Below, piece by piece: positions 28,201 to 33,998 of a DNA stretch of 37,979 bases. The stretch's first letter is position 1. Each line of letters begins with the position of its first letter. Source of the stretch: Nemertoderma westbladi (lineage: Eukaryota; Xenacoelomorpha; Nemertodermatida; Nemertodermatidae). Below the pieces are notes generated by a model. The model was given only the letters and a program-made list of their open reading frames with translations, had not been told where the DNA came from and searched no databases. The stretch lies in NCBI GenBank assembly GCA_032718475.1, contig JAUCBJ010005684.1:1-37979 (forward strand), given 5' to 3'. A program made the position numbers and the translations under genes.

Positions 28201-31200
28201 ACGTATGAGCTACCCTACATAAAGACAGCTTCGTTATAACGTATGAGCTACCCTACATAGAGAGCTTCGTTATAACGTATGAGCTACCCTACATAAAGAC
28301 AGCTTCGTTATAACGTATGAGCTACCCTACATAGAGACAGCTTCGTTATAACGTATGAGCTACCCTATATAGAGACAGCTTCGTTATAACGTATGAGCTA
28401 CCCTACATAGAGACAGCTTCGTTATAACGTATGAGCTACCCTACATAGAGACAGCTTCGTTATAACGTATGAGCTACCCTATATAGAGACAGCTTCGTTA
28501 TAACGTATGAGCTACCCTACATAGAGACAGCTTCGTTATAACGGATGAGCTACCCTACATAGAGACAGCTTCGTTATAACGTATGAGCTACCCTACATAA
28601 AGACAGCTTCGTTCTAACGTATGAGCTACCCTACATAGAGATAGCTTCGTTATAACGTATGAACTACCCTACATAGAGATAGCTTCGTTATAACGTATGA
28701 GCTACCCTACATAGAGACAGCTTCGTTATAACGTATGAGCTACCCTACATAAAGACAGCTTCGTTCTAACGTATGAGCTACCCTACATAGAGATAGCTTC
28801 GTTATAACGTATGAACTACCCTACATAGAGACAGCTTCGTTATAACGTATGAGCTACCCTACATAAAGAGAGCTTCGTTATAACGTATGAGCTACCCTAC
28901 ATAAAGAGAGCTTCGTTATAACGTATGAGCTACCCTACATAAAGAGAGCTTCGTTATAACGTATGAGCTACCCTACATAGAGACAGCTTCGTTATAACGT
29001 ATGAGCTACCCTACATAGAGACAGCTTCGTTCTAACGTATGAGCTACCCTACATAAAGAGAGCTTCGTTATAACGTATGAGCTACCCTACATAGAGACAG
29101 CTTCGTTCTAACGTATGAGCTACCCTACATAGAGATAGCTTCGTTATAACGTATGAACTACCCTACATAAAGAGAGCTTCGTTATAACGTATGAGCTACC
29201 CTACATAGAGACAGCTTCGTTATAACGTATGAGCTACCCTACACAAAGACAGCTTCGTTATAACGTATGAGCTACCCTACATAAAGAGAGCTTCGTTATA
29301 ACGTATGAGCTACCCTACATAGAGACAGCTTCGTTATAACGTATGAGCTACCCTACATAAAGACGGCTTCGTTATAACGTATGAGCTACCCTACATAGAG
29401 ACAGCTTCGTTATAACGTATGAGCTACCCTACATAGAGACAGCATCGTTATAACGTATGAGCTACCCTACATAAAGACAGCTTCGTTATAACGTATGAGC
29501 TACCCTACATAGAGAAGCTTCGTTATAACGTATGAGCTACCCTACATAAAGACAGCTTCGTTATAACGTATGAGCTACCCTACATAAAGACAGCTTCGTT
29601 ATAACGTATGAGCTACCCTACATAAAGACAGCTTCGTTATAACGTATGAGCTACCCTACATAAAGACAGCTTCGTTATAACGTATGAGCTACCCTACATA
29701 AAGACAGCTTCGTTATAACGTATGAGCTACCCTACATAAAGACAGCTTCGTTATAACGTATGAGCTACCCTACATAAAGACAGCTTCGTTATAACGTATG
29801 AGCTACCCTACATAGAGACAGCTTCGTTATAACGTATGAGCTACCCTACATAAAGACAGCTTCGTTATAACGTATGAGCTACCCTACATAGAGAGCTTCG
29901 TTATAACGTATGAGCTACCCTACATAAAGACAGCTTCGTTATAACGTATGAGCTACCCTACATAGAGACAGCTTCGTTATAACGTATGAGCTACCCTATA
30001 TAGAGACAGCTTCGTTATAACGTATGAGCTACCCTACATAGAGACAGCTTCGTTATAACGTATGAGCTACCCTACATAGAGACAGCTTCGTTATAACGTA
30101 TGAGCTACCCTATATAGAGACAGCTTCGTTATAACGTATGAGCTACCCTACATAGAGACAGCTTCGTTATAACGGATGAGCTACCCTACATAGAGACAGC
30201 TTCGTTATAACGTATGAGCTACCCTACATAAAGACAGCTTCGTTCTAACGTATGAGCTACCCTACATAGAGATAGCTTCGTTATAACGTATGAACTACCC
30301 TACATAGAGATAGCTTCGTTATAACGTATGAGCTACCCTACATAGAGACAGCTTCGTTATAACGTATGAGCTACCCTACATAAAGACAGCTTCGTTCTAA
30401 CGTATGAGCTACCCTACATAGAGATAGCTTCGTTATAACGTATGAACTACCCTACATAGAGACAGCTTCGTTATAACGTATGAGCTACCCTACATAAAGA
30501 GAGCTTCGTTATAACGTATGAGCTTCCCTACATAAAGAGAGCTTCGTTATAACGTATGAGCTACCCTACATAAAGAGAGCTTCGTTATAACGTATGAGCT
30601 ACCCTACATAGAGACAGCTTCGTTATAACGTATGAGCTACCCTACATAGAGACAGCTTCGTTCTAACGTATGAGCTACCCTACATAAAGAGAGCTTCGTT
30701 ATAACGTATGAGCTACCCTACATAGAGACAGCTTCGTTCTAACGTATGAGCTACCCTACATAGAGATAGCTTCGTTATAACGTATGAACTACCCTACATA
30801 AAGAGAGCTTCGTTATAACGTATGAGCTACCCTACATAGAGACAGCTTCGTTATAACGTATGAGCTACCCTACACAAAGACAGCTTCGTTATAACGTATG
30901 AGCTACCCTACATAAAGAGAGCTTCGTTATAACGTATGAGCTACCCTACATAGAGACAGCTTCGTTATAACGTATGAGCTACCCTACATAAAGACGGCTT
31001 CGTTATAACGTATGAGCTACCCTACATAGAGACAGCTTCGTTATAACGTATGAGCTACCCTACATAGAGACAGCTTCGTTATAACGTATGAGCTACCCTA
31101 CATAAAGACAGCTTCGTTATAACGTATGAGCTACCCTACATAGAGAAGCTTCGTTATAACGTATGAGCTACCCTACATAAAGACAGCTTCGTTATAACGT

Positions 31201-32012
31201 ATGAGCTACCCTACATAAAGACAGCTTCGTTATAACGTATGAGCTACCCTACATAAAGAGAGCTTCGTTATAACGTATGAGCTACCCTACATAGAGACAG
31301 CTTCGTTCTAACGTATGAGCTACCCTACATAGAGATAGCTTCGTTATAACGTATGAACTGCCCTACATAGAGACAGCTTCGTTATAACGTATGAGCTACC
31401 CTACATAGAGATAGCTTCGTTATAACGTATGAACTACCCTACATAAAGCTTAGTTAGCTTCGTTACACTAATTAATTGAATTTTTTATTTTTTATTCAGA
31501 CGATGATACAACGCCAATAGAAACTCCGCCACCAGAACAAGTATCATGGCAATGGAGGTTAGTTATGATAAATAATGAATTAAAAGCGAATTAGTAATAT
31601 TGTTGTAAATATATTCAATTCTCATTTTAACCATAAATTATTATAAATATAATTATAACAATAATTTTCAATAAAATGGTGAAGGACAGGCAAATAAGTA
31701 TATTTGTTTTAAATTGTTTTTGCGGTAAGACAATGTGACTGTCAGTCAAGTCTGCAATGTCAGCACCTCGATAATAATATTCCAAATATTTTCTTTACAT
31801 TCCGGTGTGGGATCGAGGCATGTCGTGTCATAAACATACAAACATACATACATACACTCACCATACAGTTAAAGTAACAAGTTCTAACGATTTTCAAATT
31901 ATATTGCAGTCCGATAGAAGTGGGTGTGGTTGTCGCTCTAACTCTCACTGTTGCCACAGCTCTGGGTGTTGGTTACGCCTATATGACCTCTGTTGCTACT
32001 CCCACGGTGTAG
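1216..32012 (+). CDS. Mucin-like / 5x TSP1 / LamG-like type I membrane protein (3' ten exons)
   Basis: Spliced gene assembled by eye. Exons are 1216-1266, 1613-3928, 9624-9776, 10236-10400, 10630-10794, 11814-11969, 14765-14920, 17229-17900, 31500-31557 and 31910-32012. All nine introns are GT-AG, eight in phase 1 and the last in phase 2. The joined frame is open and ends at TAG 32010-32012, giving about 1331 residues. Domain order is Thr-rich linker, mucin array, five TSP1 domains, laminin-G-like domain, stalk, transmembrane helix and a tail of a few residues. TSP1 and LamG domains are extracellular adhesion modules, so a cell-surface adhesion or recognition role is inferred. The signal peptide and promoter must lie upstream of the window. 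The weakest calls are the donors at 3929 and 10795. No orthologue is recognised; two adjacent genes wrongly joined is possible but unlikely given the consistent phases. Confidence 0.82.
1613..3928 (+). CDS. Exon: mucin-like tandem-repeat domain (about 772 aa)
   Basis: A 2.3-kb exon following acceptor ttgtttaaag. After a short lead (AVTTVNQTT) come five 7-residue units (GSTTAGT), then about 56 units of 13 residues (GSTTAGTGATAGT, 39 nt). The protein is only Gly, Thr, Ala and Ser, with no Cys, Pro or charge, as expected of a densely O-glycosylated extended mucin-type stalk. Nearly all differences between units are synonymous. The visible replacements are Ala to Val at 2971-2973 and Thr to Asn at 3571-3573 and 3610-3612. 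One unit near 3796-3826 carries an extra 6-residue block. The donor is uncertain: g|gtatgg at 3929 is used here, and g|gtttgt at 3956, also phase 1, would add nine residues. An open frame runs on to 4095, so read-through cannot be excluded. Confidence 0.8.
1636..3928 (+). repeat. 39-bp coding minisatellite with higher-order structure
   Basis: The unit is 39 bp, itself 21 bp + 18 bp (two diverged versions of one shorter ancestor). The first about 100 bp contain only the 21-bp form. Synonymous markers give longer periods: the accacc variant begins at 2536, 2809, 3121 and 3472, spacings of 273, 312 and 351 bp, or exactly 7, 8 and 9 units. This is the signature of unequal exchange or block duplication inside the array. 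Because 39 is a multiple of 3 and no frame acquires a stop, three frames stay open across it. Confidence 0.95.
4032..4826. mobile_element. TTAA-flanked non-autonomous DNA transposon (795 bp)
   Basis: TTAA at 4028-4031 and 4827-4830 flanks inverted ends. The left end starts GGTTGTAGGGTAcCC and the right end, reverse-complemented, starts GGTTGTAGGGTAtCC. TTAA target duplication is typical of piggyBac-type transposons. There is no transposase ORF, so it is a MITE or internally deleted copy. The interior (about 4160-4350) is rich in gtctgtcggt-type direct and inverted repeats and resembles 12325-12620. It sits in the intron after the mucin exon. Confidence 0.75.
4831..5269. other. AT-rich intron, no gene seen
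   Basis: Low-complexity AT sequence with taatta/atatat stretches around 5040-5100. No exon, RNA gene or clear transposon boundary is seen. Confidence 0.6.
5270..5329 (+). mobile_element. LINE-B fragment, left piece (interrupted by LINE-A)
   Basis: The sequence immediately left of LINE-A (cgccgggttcatt) joins across the insertion to tgtgtcaagg at 7799 onward. The join reads as RRVHCVKDNEHIS, matching RRVNCVKYNAHIS in the separate LINE-B copy at about 37052-37090. The left boundary of this fragment is not clear. The last seven bases (5323-5329, gttcatt) are repeated at 7793-7799 and form the target-site duplication of LINE-A. Confidence 0.7.
5330..7792 (-). mobile_element. LINE-A: 5'-truncated non-LTR retrotransposon
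   Basis: Minus-strand non-LTR element. It ends in a short (AAT)n tail (5330-5344 on the plus strand as att repeats) and is 5'-truncated at about 7792, just before the RT. The 7-bp direct repeats gttcatt at 5323-5329 and 7793-7799 flank it exactly. It interrupts LINE-B coding sequence. The 3' UTR is about 430 bp (5345-5771). Young age is inferred from the open 644-codon frame. Confidence 0.88.
5772..7703 (-). CDS. LINE-A reverse transcriptase (endonuclease domain missing)
   Basis: An intact 643-residue frame, open further upstream to 7802. It encodes a non-LTR reverse transcriptase, which copies its own RNA into DNA at a nicked target. Visible RT blocks in order are LSLDLSSAFDKVSYHKLFDKL-type palm motif A (the catalytic Asp lies in LDLSSAFD), GQGVRQGGVLSPLLFNFY, and the catalytic SYADDIIVLANS, followed by NIKKTHIIV. 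The roughly 250 C-terminal residues have no clear RNase H. Family members normally carry an N-terminal apurinic-type endonuclease, lost here by 5' truncation. Best fit is the CR1/L2-like part of the non-LTR tree, by motif style only. The Met at 7703 is merely the first ATG, not a natural start. Confidence 0.9.
   Translation of the reverse strand: MQCYLEHRALLKSNQQSMYHSYNSHIKELAESTRNPQHFWKLIKMVKPRKPMSPTAADTLHNELKSHFNADNPTEAPQPSDHTHTCPSNINPVYNDSKQANKFVTALTIEENIKELNKGKTGDYYNIQSEHLHYGSSHILCKFIADIFNQINYSGECPKILCTGLMLAVPKPSKNQKLQIAPGNNSRMITILATLAKLWEITIKGDMKEILKTNDLQMGYKENLSSESAYLTVNNLIKYFNKKNSPIYMLSLDLSSAFDKVSYHKLFDKLRQTKLNNKLVNAIESYYRNSLAFLNCDGYIHSEGIHLGQGVRQGGVLSPLLFNFYIAEMVNEIVNSGLGIHLGHQSFSIVSYADDIIVLANSIHDIEALTNILTNSLTELNLKINIKKTHIIVSNPDSSMSIGESLKIIGDTLFSEPTCTYMGLPLPGTDKNLKDLFTSKIWMNFSMLSSRGLKPNPVSLNVTATIWRSVCIPSITYGSSSLSTKLIDDVATTCRKGMRSILHAGNYIKNKVLNVFFGSADLSNTILAHQCRSIYNIFNSHNDKLTYLFGRLLSIHLSGEDCIELYKVYMMNSWKVGLPSLISLATHLYKLNLCIRNCKFPYLLNSLTPEEHFCSLYFQSILNNADAPYSTKMDLIREFTLTV
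7793..8021 (+). mobile_element. LINE-B fragment, middle piece
   Basis: Continuation of LINE-B after LINE-A, on the plus strand. It encodes the C-terminal end of a non-LTR ORF, with RLRFAGHCFRRVHQPVHNL and WPHGANKNGGHP-like stretches, matching 37070-37280 and 18012-18220. It breaks off at TTAA 8018-8021, where the 706-bp element is inserted. Confidence 0.8.
8022..8727. mobile_element. piggyBac-like MITE (706 bp) in TTAA site
   Basis: TTAA at 8018-8021 and 8728-8731 flanks an element beginning CCCTATTAaacc and ending ggtacTAATAGGG, an 8-bp perfect terminal inverted repeat. CCC...GGG ends with TTAA duplication are the piggyBac signature. No transposase is encoded. Removing it restores the LINE-B sequence cgcatcctTTAAaggacactgg, which matches the uninterrupted copy at about 18195-18215. 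It carries a 10-G run (8035-8044) and a 12-bp palindrome ggtgctagcacc near 8240. Confidence 0.85.
8732..8889 (+). mobile_element. LINE-B fragment, 3' end with (TAG)n tail
   Basis: Continues LINE-B after the TTAA element (aaggacactggccttgaaga). It ends at gcagcatgccgataatagtagtagtaa, which matches the 3' end of the copy at 37480-37519. The tail is therefore a short TAG repeat. Confidence 0.75.
9095..9295 (-). mobile_element. tRNA-derived SINE, copy 1 (5'-truncated)
   Basis: The reverse complement of 9281-9291 is ggttcgattcc, a canonical pol III box B. It is followed by a body containing ctctgccttgcatc, gtagctaaatg and cagactttgtg. The same body words occur in the same order at 37620-37750. 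Box A is not recognisable, so the head is lost or diverged. The 3' boundary is approximate. Confidence 0.75.
9296..9623. other. Intron end, no gene seen
   Basis: AT-rich sequence leading to the polypyrimidine acceptor tatcactacccccttag at 9623. Short minus-strand ORFs here show no domain features. Confidence 0.55.
9624..9776 (+). CDS. Exon: TSP1 domain 1
   Basis: A 153-nt phase 1-1 exon with donor g|gtaag. It encodes one complete thrombospondin type 1 repeat with six cysteines: C just after the junction, then WIKLGDCSSTCGSG, YTRT, LC, EC and DCP. CSSTCG fits the C-x-x-S/T-C-G O-fucosylation consensus. QNYT is an N-glycosylation sequon. TSP1 domains bind glycosaminoglycans and other extracellular ligands. 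Confidence 0.93.
9777..10235. other. Intron, no further feature
   Basis: A 459-bp AT-rich intron between TSP1 exons 1 and 2, from gtaag to ttattatag. ORFs at 9683-9946 and 9820-10014 only read through the exon or lie within the intron. Confidence 0.7.
10236..10400 (+). CDS. Exon: TSP1 domain 2 (divergent)
   Basis: A 165-nt phase 1-1 exon, donor g|gtaagg. Six cysteines keep TSP1 spacing, but the core reads GCSKYCDGG instead of CSxTCGxG, so the O-fucose acceptor is lost. It is the only one of the five with a W-x-x-W pair (WGEW), the C-mannosylation consensus. An ELPPVG insertion lengthens the first loop, and TSTTSTS replaces the usual N-P loop. Confidence 0.9.
10630..10794 (+). CDS. Exon: TSP1 domain 3
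   Basis: A 165-nt phase 1-1 exon after acceptor ttgacttag. It encodes CVYGDWAAFGTCSELCGGG, then STRN, LC, ACNTGTC and a short SAND tail. Leu replaces Ser/Thr before the third cysteine, so no O-fucose site is predicted. The donor g|gtactc is weak but keeps phase 1. Reading on would reach a stop at 10818-10820, so a truncated secreted isoform by intron retention is conceivable. Confidence 0.88.
10913..11042. mobile_element. 130-bp TA-flanked hairpin MITE
   Basis: Nearly the whole segment folds back. The left arm TTACATGGGaaaaaagtag and the right arm, reverse-complemented, TTACATGGGGaaaaaa continue to match imperfectly to the centre (ctattctcga / atattctgtcga). TA dinucleotides flank both sides (10911-10912, 11043-11044), consistent with Tc1/mariner-type target duplication. 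It lies in the intron between TSP1 exons 3 and 4. Confidence 0.7.
11045..11813. other. Intron remainder, no gene seen
   Basis: AT-rich intron sequence ending at acceptor ctgctttcag (11813). Small ORFs at 11112-11336 and 11641-11841 have no supporting context. Confidence 0.55.
11814..11969 (+). CDS. Exon: TSP1 domain 4
   Basis: A 156-nt phase 1-1 exon, acceptor ctttcag, donor g|gtaagc. It encodes CQYGSWVNDGPCSETCGGG, QKSTRS, NNPTG, QC and EQCNTHACP. Six cysteines are present and CSETCG fits the O-fucosylation consensus. NNPTG in the loop is shared with domain 5, suggesting these two arose by a more recent exon duplication. Confidence 0.93.
11970..12324. other. Intron, no gene seen
   Basis: AT-rich sequence. 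At 12285-12320 it contains ttattataacgtgac...taaccta, a short motif also found at 18600-18630 and 35830-35860. Confidence 0.55.
12325..12620. repeat. Dispersed repeat related to the 4.0-4.8 kb TTAA element
   Basis: Shares ordered words with 4160-4350: ctgtctgtc/gacagac inverted pairs, then aaaactg.catc..aaatgaaatca.cgacc..gaaaacccct and ggtggtgt.ctt. Its left part (aatttaatgg.gat.tcaaatct.caa) also matches 16266-16310. No clean ends are seen, so it is probably a diverged relic, later invaded by the foldback element. Confidence 0.55.
12630..13880. mobile_element. Foldback-type element with minisatellite ends (1.25 kb)
   Basis: A 9-bp direct repeat gcttccttc flanks it (12621-12629 and 13881-13889). 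The outermost 21 bp of each end are inverted copies with two mismatches (ggatgtaggacaattc left; ggaagcaggacaattc right, reverse-complemented). Both ends are built from a 15-bp unit ggacaattcggtccc in forward and then reverse runs: forward 12637-12710 and reverse 12727-12786 on the left, several alternating blocks at 13469-13873 on the right. The AT-rich centre also folds: tggtgaatgttctaga at 12825-12840 against its inverse near 13433-13448. Long TIRs made of tandem repeats and 9-bp duplications are hallmarks of Foldback or Mutator-like elements. No transposase is seen. Overlapping ORFs here are repeat artefacts. Confidence 0.78.
13890..14764. other. Intron remainder with hairpin and 19-C run
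   Basis: Contains tctcagaatgacattttttc at about 13961, a word shared with the hairpin element at 16.6 kb; a short hairpin, cccatgtttttaatt...aaaaaacatggg, at 14100-14137; and a run of 19 C at 14458-14476. It ends at acceptor ttattctag (14764). No exon is recognised. Confidence 0.55.
14765..14920 (+). CDS. Exon: TSP1 domain 5
   Basis: A 156-nt phase 1-1 exon, donor a|gtatgt. It encodes CGYGDWTAQGGCSQTCGGG, QNYTRP, NNPTG, VC, EECNVNDCP. Six cysteines, a CSQTCG fucosylation consensus and an N-glycosylation sequon QNYT are visible. It is the last TSP1 module before the LamG-like domain. Confidence 0.93.
14921..16590. other. Intron with repeat relics and long C/G runs, no exon seen
   Basis: AT-rich sequence. 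At 15688-15710, ggtgctagcaccaaaatttgc repeats part of the TTAA element at 8.24 kb, and aaatttggtg words continue to about 16000, suggesting a diverged relative. A 22-C run (16139-16160) is followed within 30 bp by a 14-G run (16189-16202). Sequence at 16266-16310 matches the dispersed repeat at 12390-12440. Confidence 0.55.
16597..16945. mobile_element. About 350-bp long-hairpin element
   Basis: Two arms of about 160 bp are imperfect inverse copies. ggctatttctccaccaa (about 16624) pairs with ttggtggagaaatagcc (about 16885). cttctgaacaaatttg pairs with caaaatttgttcagaag. ctggagccttttta pairs with taaaaaggctccag around a short centre near 16760. No clear target duplication was found. Open frames on both strands here (16468-17146) are by-products of the palindrome. 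Confidence 0.6.
16946..17228. other. Intron end
   Basis: Non-coding, ending at acceptor gattggtctgcag (17228). Confidence 0.6.
17229..17900 (+). CDS. Exon: laminin-G-like (jelly-roll) domain
   Basis: A 672-nt phase 1-1 exon, acceptor ctgcag, donor g|gtgag. It encodes 224 residues with the pattern of a LamG/concanavalin-like fold: FAITVWIKIN, then FEFGSENG, KWYMVGLVVDAA...TTLYA, then PLLIGKQHG...NFRGTMAHFRYYRCTLP. Cysteines near the start (SNCGK) and end (YRCTLP) could form a disulfide closing the domain. One sequon (NET) is present. The codons are clearly richer in G and C than the flanking introns. LamG-like domains bind glycans or proteins, and here the domain sits next to the membrane. 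The family call is by fold pattern and is less certain than the TSP1 calls. Confidence 0.85.
17901..18011. other. Start of the 13.6-kb intron
   Basis: Donor gtgagt at 17901. The exon frame would stop at about 17918-17920 if not spliced. Confidence 0.7.
18012..18285 (+). mobile_element. LINE-B 3' fragment, copy 2 (degenerate)
   Basis: Matches the LINE-B pieces at 7850-8021 and 8732-8810 in order: ttgcaggacattgct, ggtggcctcatggag, cgcatctttaaaggcactggaccttgaagatg, cgaaagtcatgg and gagttgtgg. It has no open frame and is not interrupted at TTTAAA, so it shows the empty site for the TTAA element of copy 1. Confidence 0.75.
18286..18702. other. AT-rich intron, no gene seen
   Basis: Includes the short motif ttagaataacgtgacattgtaa at about 18597-18620, shared with 12.29 and 35.84 kb. 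Confidence 0.6.
18703..18720. repeat. 18-C homopolymer abutting the satellite
   Basis: An uninterrupted run of C directly before the first satellite unit. It may be a real boundary feature or an assembly weak point, as such runs are error-prone. Confidence 0.9.
18721..31447. repeat. 38-bp satellite array, about 335 copies (12.7 kb)
   Basis: Direct tandem array with 38-bp period, unit agacagcttcgttataacg followed by tatgagctaccctacataa. Each unit carries a perfect 10-bp palindrome cgttataacg. Most units differ only at one A/G position (cataaag or catagag). From 18.7 to about 25.5 kb almost nothing else varies. From about 26 kb to the right end, many private variants appear (ttctaac, gaactac, gagagc, gatagc, taatgac). 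Length variants include 37-bp units at about 21342 and 22937 and 36-bp units at about 28256 and 29887. The array fills about 94% of the intron between the LamG and stalk exons and has no coding frame. Confidence 0.98.
31448..31499. other. Satellite edge and splice acceptor
   Basis: The last unit decays (agcttagttagcttcgtta) only about 30 bp before the polypyrimidine tract and acceptor ttttttattcag at 31499, so the array ends almost at the splice site. Confidence 0.75.
31500..31557 (+). CDS. Exon: acidic/proline stalk
   Basis: A 58-nt exon beginning in phase 1 and ending in phase 2 (donor ag|gttagt). It encodes DDDTTPIETPPPEQVSWQW, a short extended juxtamembrane stalk. The phase change marks the switch from extracellular modules to the membrane anchor exon. 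Confidence 0.75.
31558..31909. other. Last intron
   Basis: A 352-bp intron, GT-AG, acceptor aaattatattgcag. It contains a short cataca-type microsatellite near 31835-31855. ORFs at 31760-31957 (minus) and 31805-32047 are shadows. Confidence 0.75.
31910..32012 (+). CDS. Exon: transmembrane helix, short tail, stop
   Basis: Completes a Ser codon split by the intron, then encodes PIEVGVVVALTLTVATALGVGYAYM and the tail TSVATPTV before TAG at 32010-32012. The roughly 22-residue hydrophobic segment is a classic single-pass anchor. The cytoplasmic tail is only about eight residues with no signalling motif, so signalling, if any, would need a partner. The frame fits the whole upstream exon chain. Confidence 0.85.
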
Positions 32013-32240
32013 ATAATCGAAAACAAACTGAAAGATTATTATTTTAACTTTATCTAAAAATCAATAATATATATATATCGTATGTTCATACATTCTAGGG
32101 ACAATTTACTACGTAAATACTATATCTATTACGGGTGAATATAATATATTATTCACATTATTATTGGTATGAAACATATTAGCATCAAACTGAAAAACAT
32201 AAATTAATGTAAGAATAAATATTCAAACAAATCTCAAATC
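32013..32240 (+). promoter_or_regulatory. 3' UTR with candidate poly(A) signals
   Basis: AT-rich sequence after the stop. AATAAA occurs at 32214-32219, and a second copy lies at 32282-32287. Either could direct polyadenylation. The true end is not determinable here. Confidence 0.5.
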
Positions 32241-32591
32241 AATAATGTGAATAATCTCTGTAATTCTTTTAATTATCATGAAATAAACGAATCTCTAACA
32301 AAAGCACCAGATTCAAAAATTAATTGAGTATATTTGCAGTAATTATTGAACTTGTATTCCAGGAACTATATAATAAGTGTTAGCTGGTATCATATGAAAC
32401 GTGATGCTTTTACATAATAGAGTTCACTATTTTCTCTCATGATCAACCCAATTTATAAAAAGTGACATCATTCTTTAACGTGAAAAAGGTCAAAAGGCTA
32501 AATGTAAAGACATTATTTGTATTATTCTTCACAATGTTGCCTTTTTAACCCGCTCTTATTTTAATCCCGCCGGGAGATCAATACTCCCTCC

Positions 32592-32929
32592 CATATAAAT
32601 AGATAAGAATATATTTTTCGGGGAAAAAGTACCTTGATACCACAGGGTTCAGGTGCTATCAGATATCACCTTCTATAAAGACGAGTAAAGAAGAGGAGAG
32701 AAACCCGCCATCGACAATGAGGGAAAAATATCGACGATATAGCGGGTCGTCGCCAGACTTCAGTAGCGACGACGGCGGAGGCAACACCAAACCAGGACAA
32801 CGACACCGACACCGACACAACCTGGGGGGGGGGGGGGTTCTGCCGAACCGAACAGCAACGTGGTACGGGATAATGAGCGACTCCTACTTCTTTTTAGACC
32901 AGGAGGGAGGGATTTCGAGAGGAAATTAG
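32592..32929 (+). other. Possible start of another gene: TATA box and 70-codon ORF
   Basis: tataaat at 32594-32600 lies about 115 bp before an ATG at 32717. The ORF to 32929 is Arg/Ser/Gly/Asp-rich (SGSSPDFSSDDGGG, QRHRHRHN) and markedly richer in G and C than its surroundings. It contains a 14-G run (32824-32837), so the downstream frame is unreliable. It could be a first exon, a relic or chance. No family is recognised. Confidence 0.25.
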
Positions 32930-33761
32930 GCAATGTTAAGAATATAATGACTTGCATCGATTTTTTCGCGTATCACCTTTTGATGTATAAATTACCTCTT
33001 TCACTAAAACGCGCTCGCCAAATTATATAAATGAAATAAAATATATAAATATCTTGATCAACGAGAAATTATCATTTACAAAATAGTTATTTATATCATG
33101 CTTTCATTTTACATATTTCAGCTGTTTATGGAGTTAGCACTTTGCAGTGAGCTAATCTGAATGGTTTGTAATGTAGTAATGAGCTAGTGTTTACACCCAA
33201 GTATACCGTATGAGGTTCAGAACGCTGTAAAGTACTTTGCAACAAGAATGTTACAATTATTGTAGAACAAATTATAACATTACAAATCTCTTTTAAAAAC
33301 TTTTGTAGTTATTATTATTGGTGAAATTTCTCAAGTTTATTATATAGGAATTGATAGAGCATAAAAGTATATTCATTTTTACTCCTCTTATTGAAAAATG
33401 CATCCATCCAGAGCTGAAGATGTTGCCTGATTTAGCGTATGCTGGTGCGTGTACCGGTATAGTTTGCTAGTTGATGGCCAGAACTTGAGGATTTGTCTGT
33501 TGAGGTTATCGTAACAACCATAGAGCAAATACAAGCATTAGGTTCAGTAGCATTGTAAAGTTTTGCACAGTCTTAAAACATATATTTAGGGCTTGTTTAC
33601 AGTTTTATTGTGCTATTTTATCAAACAAAATGGAGATATAATGTGGTATATTAAACCTACTTGCTTTAAATACTTAATGACCTAAACAGTATAAACAAGT
33701 AATGTATAATTACATAAAATATTACATATTATATTAAATTTTAATCAACTTTGTCTACTAA
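32930..33761. other. Intergenic AT-rich sequence
   Basis: No exon seen. ggttcag..cgctgtaaagtactttgcaac at 33214-33243 recurs diverged at 33541-33568 and inverted at 34352-34374. Confidence 0.5.
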
Positions 33762-33998
33762 CTATAAAAGCATGTGGTAAATACAACCAATACGGTAAAA
33801 AGTACTTTTAATTCTGGATTTTAACTTAGTTACACCAAAATTTAGCGCTGTTTCGAGGAGTCCTGAAAGATGCTGCACCCTTTCGGCACTCTTAATACGT
33901 AAAACAGATGTTTTGTGTAACTCACAATAATCCATGCCAATTCCCATAGCCAATCGAAAAACCTGACAATTTAATATTTGAAAGACTACGAGTACCAT
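33762..33998 (-). other. Weak candidate minus-strand exon (78 codons)
   Basis: Contains an amphipathic helical stretch (FRLAMGIGMDYCEL...AERVQHLSGLLETAL) loosely like a death-fold domain segment. It is preceded on the minus strand by an acceptor-like ttaaattgtcag. There is no partner exon and no clear donor. I would treat it as unproven. Confidence 0.2.

Noticed and set aside
18721-31447. CRISPR-like array
   Set aside because: Units are contiguous 38-mers with no spacers, and the context is a spliced animal gene.
1-31447. Common origin of the 37-, 39- and 38-bp arrays
   Set aside because: Similar unit lengths, but sequences do not align convincingly; agc..ttcgt between the 37- and 38-bp units is too short to support it.
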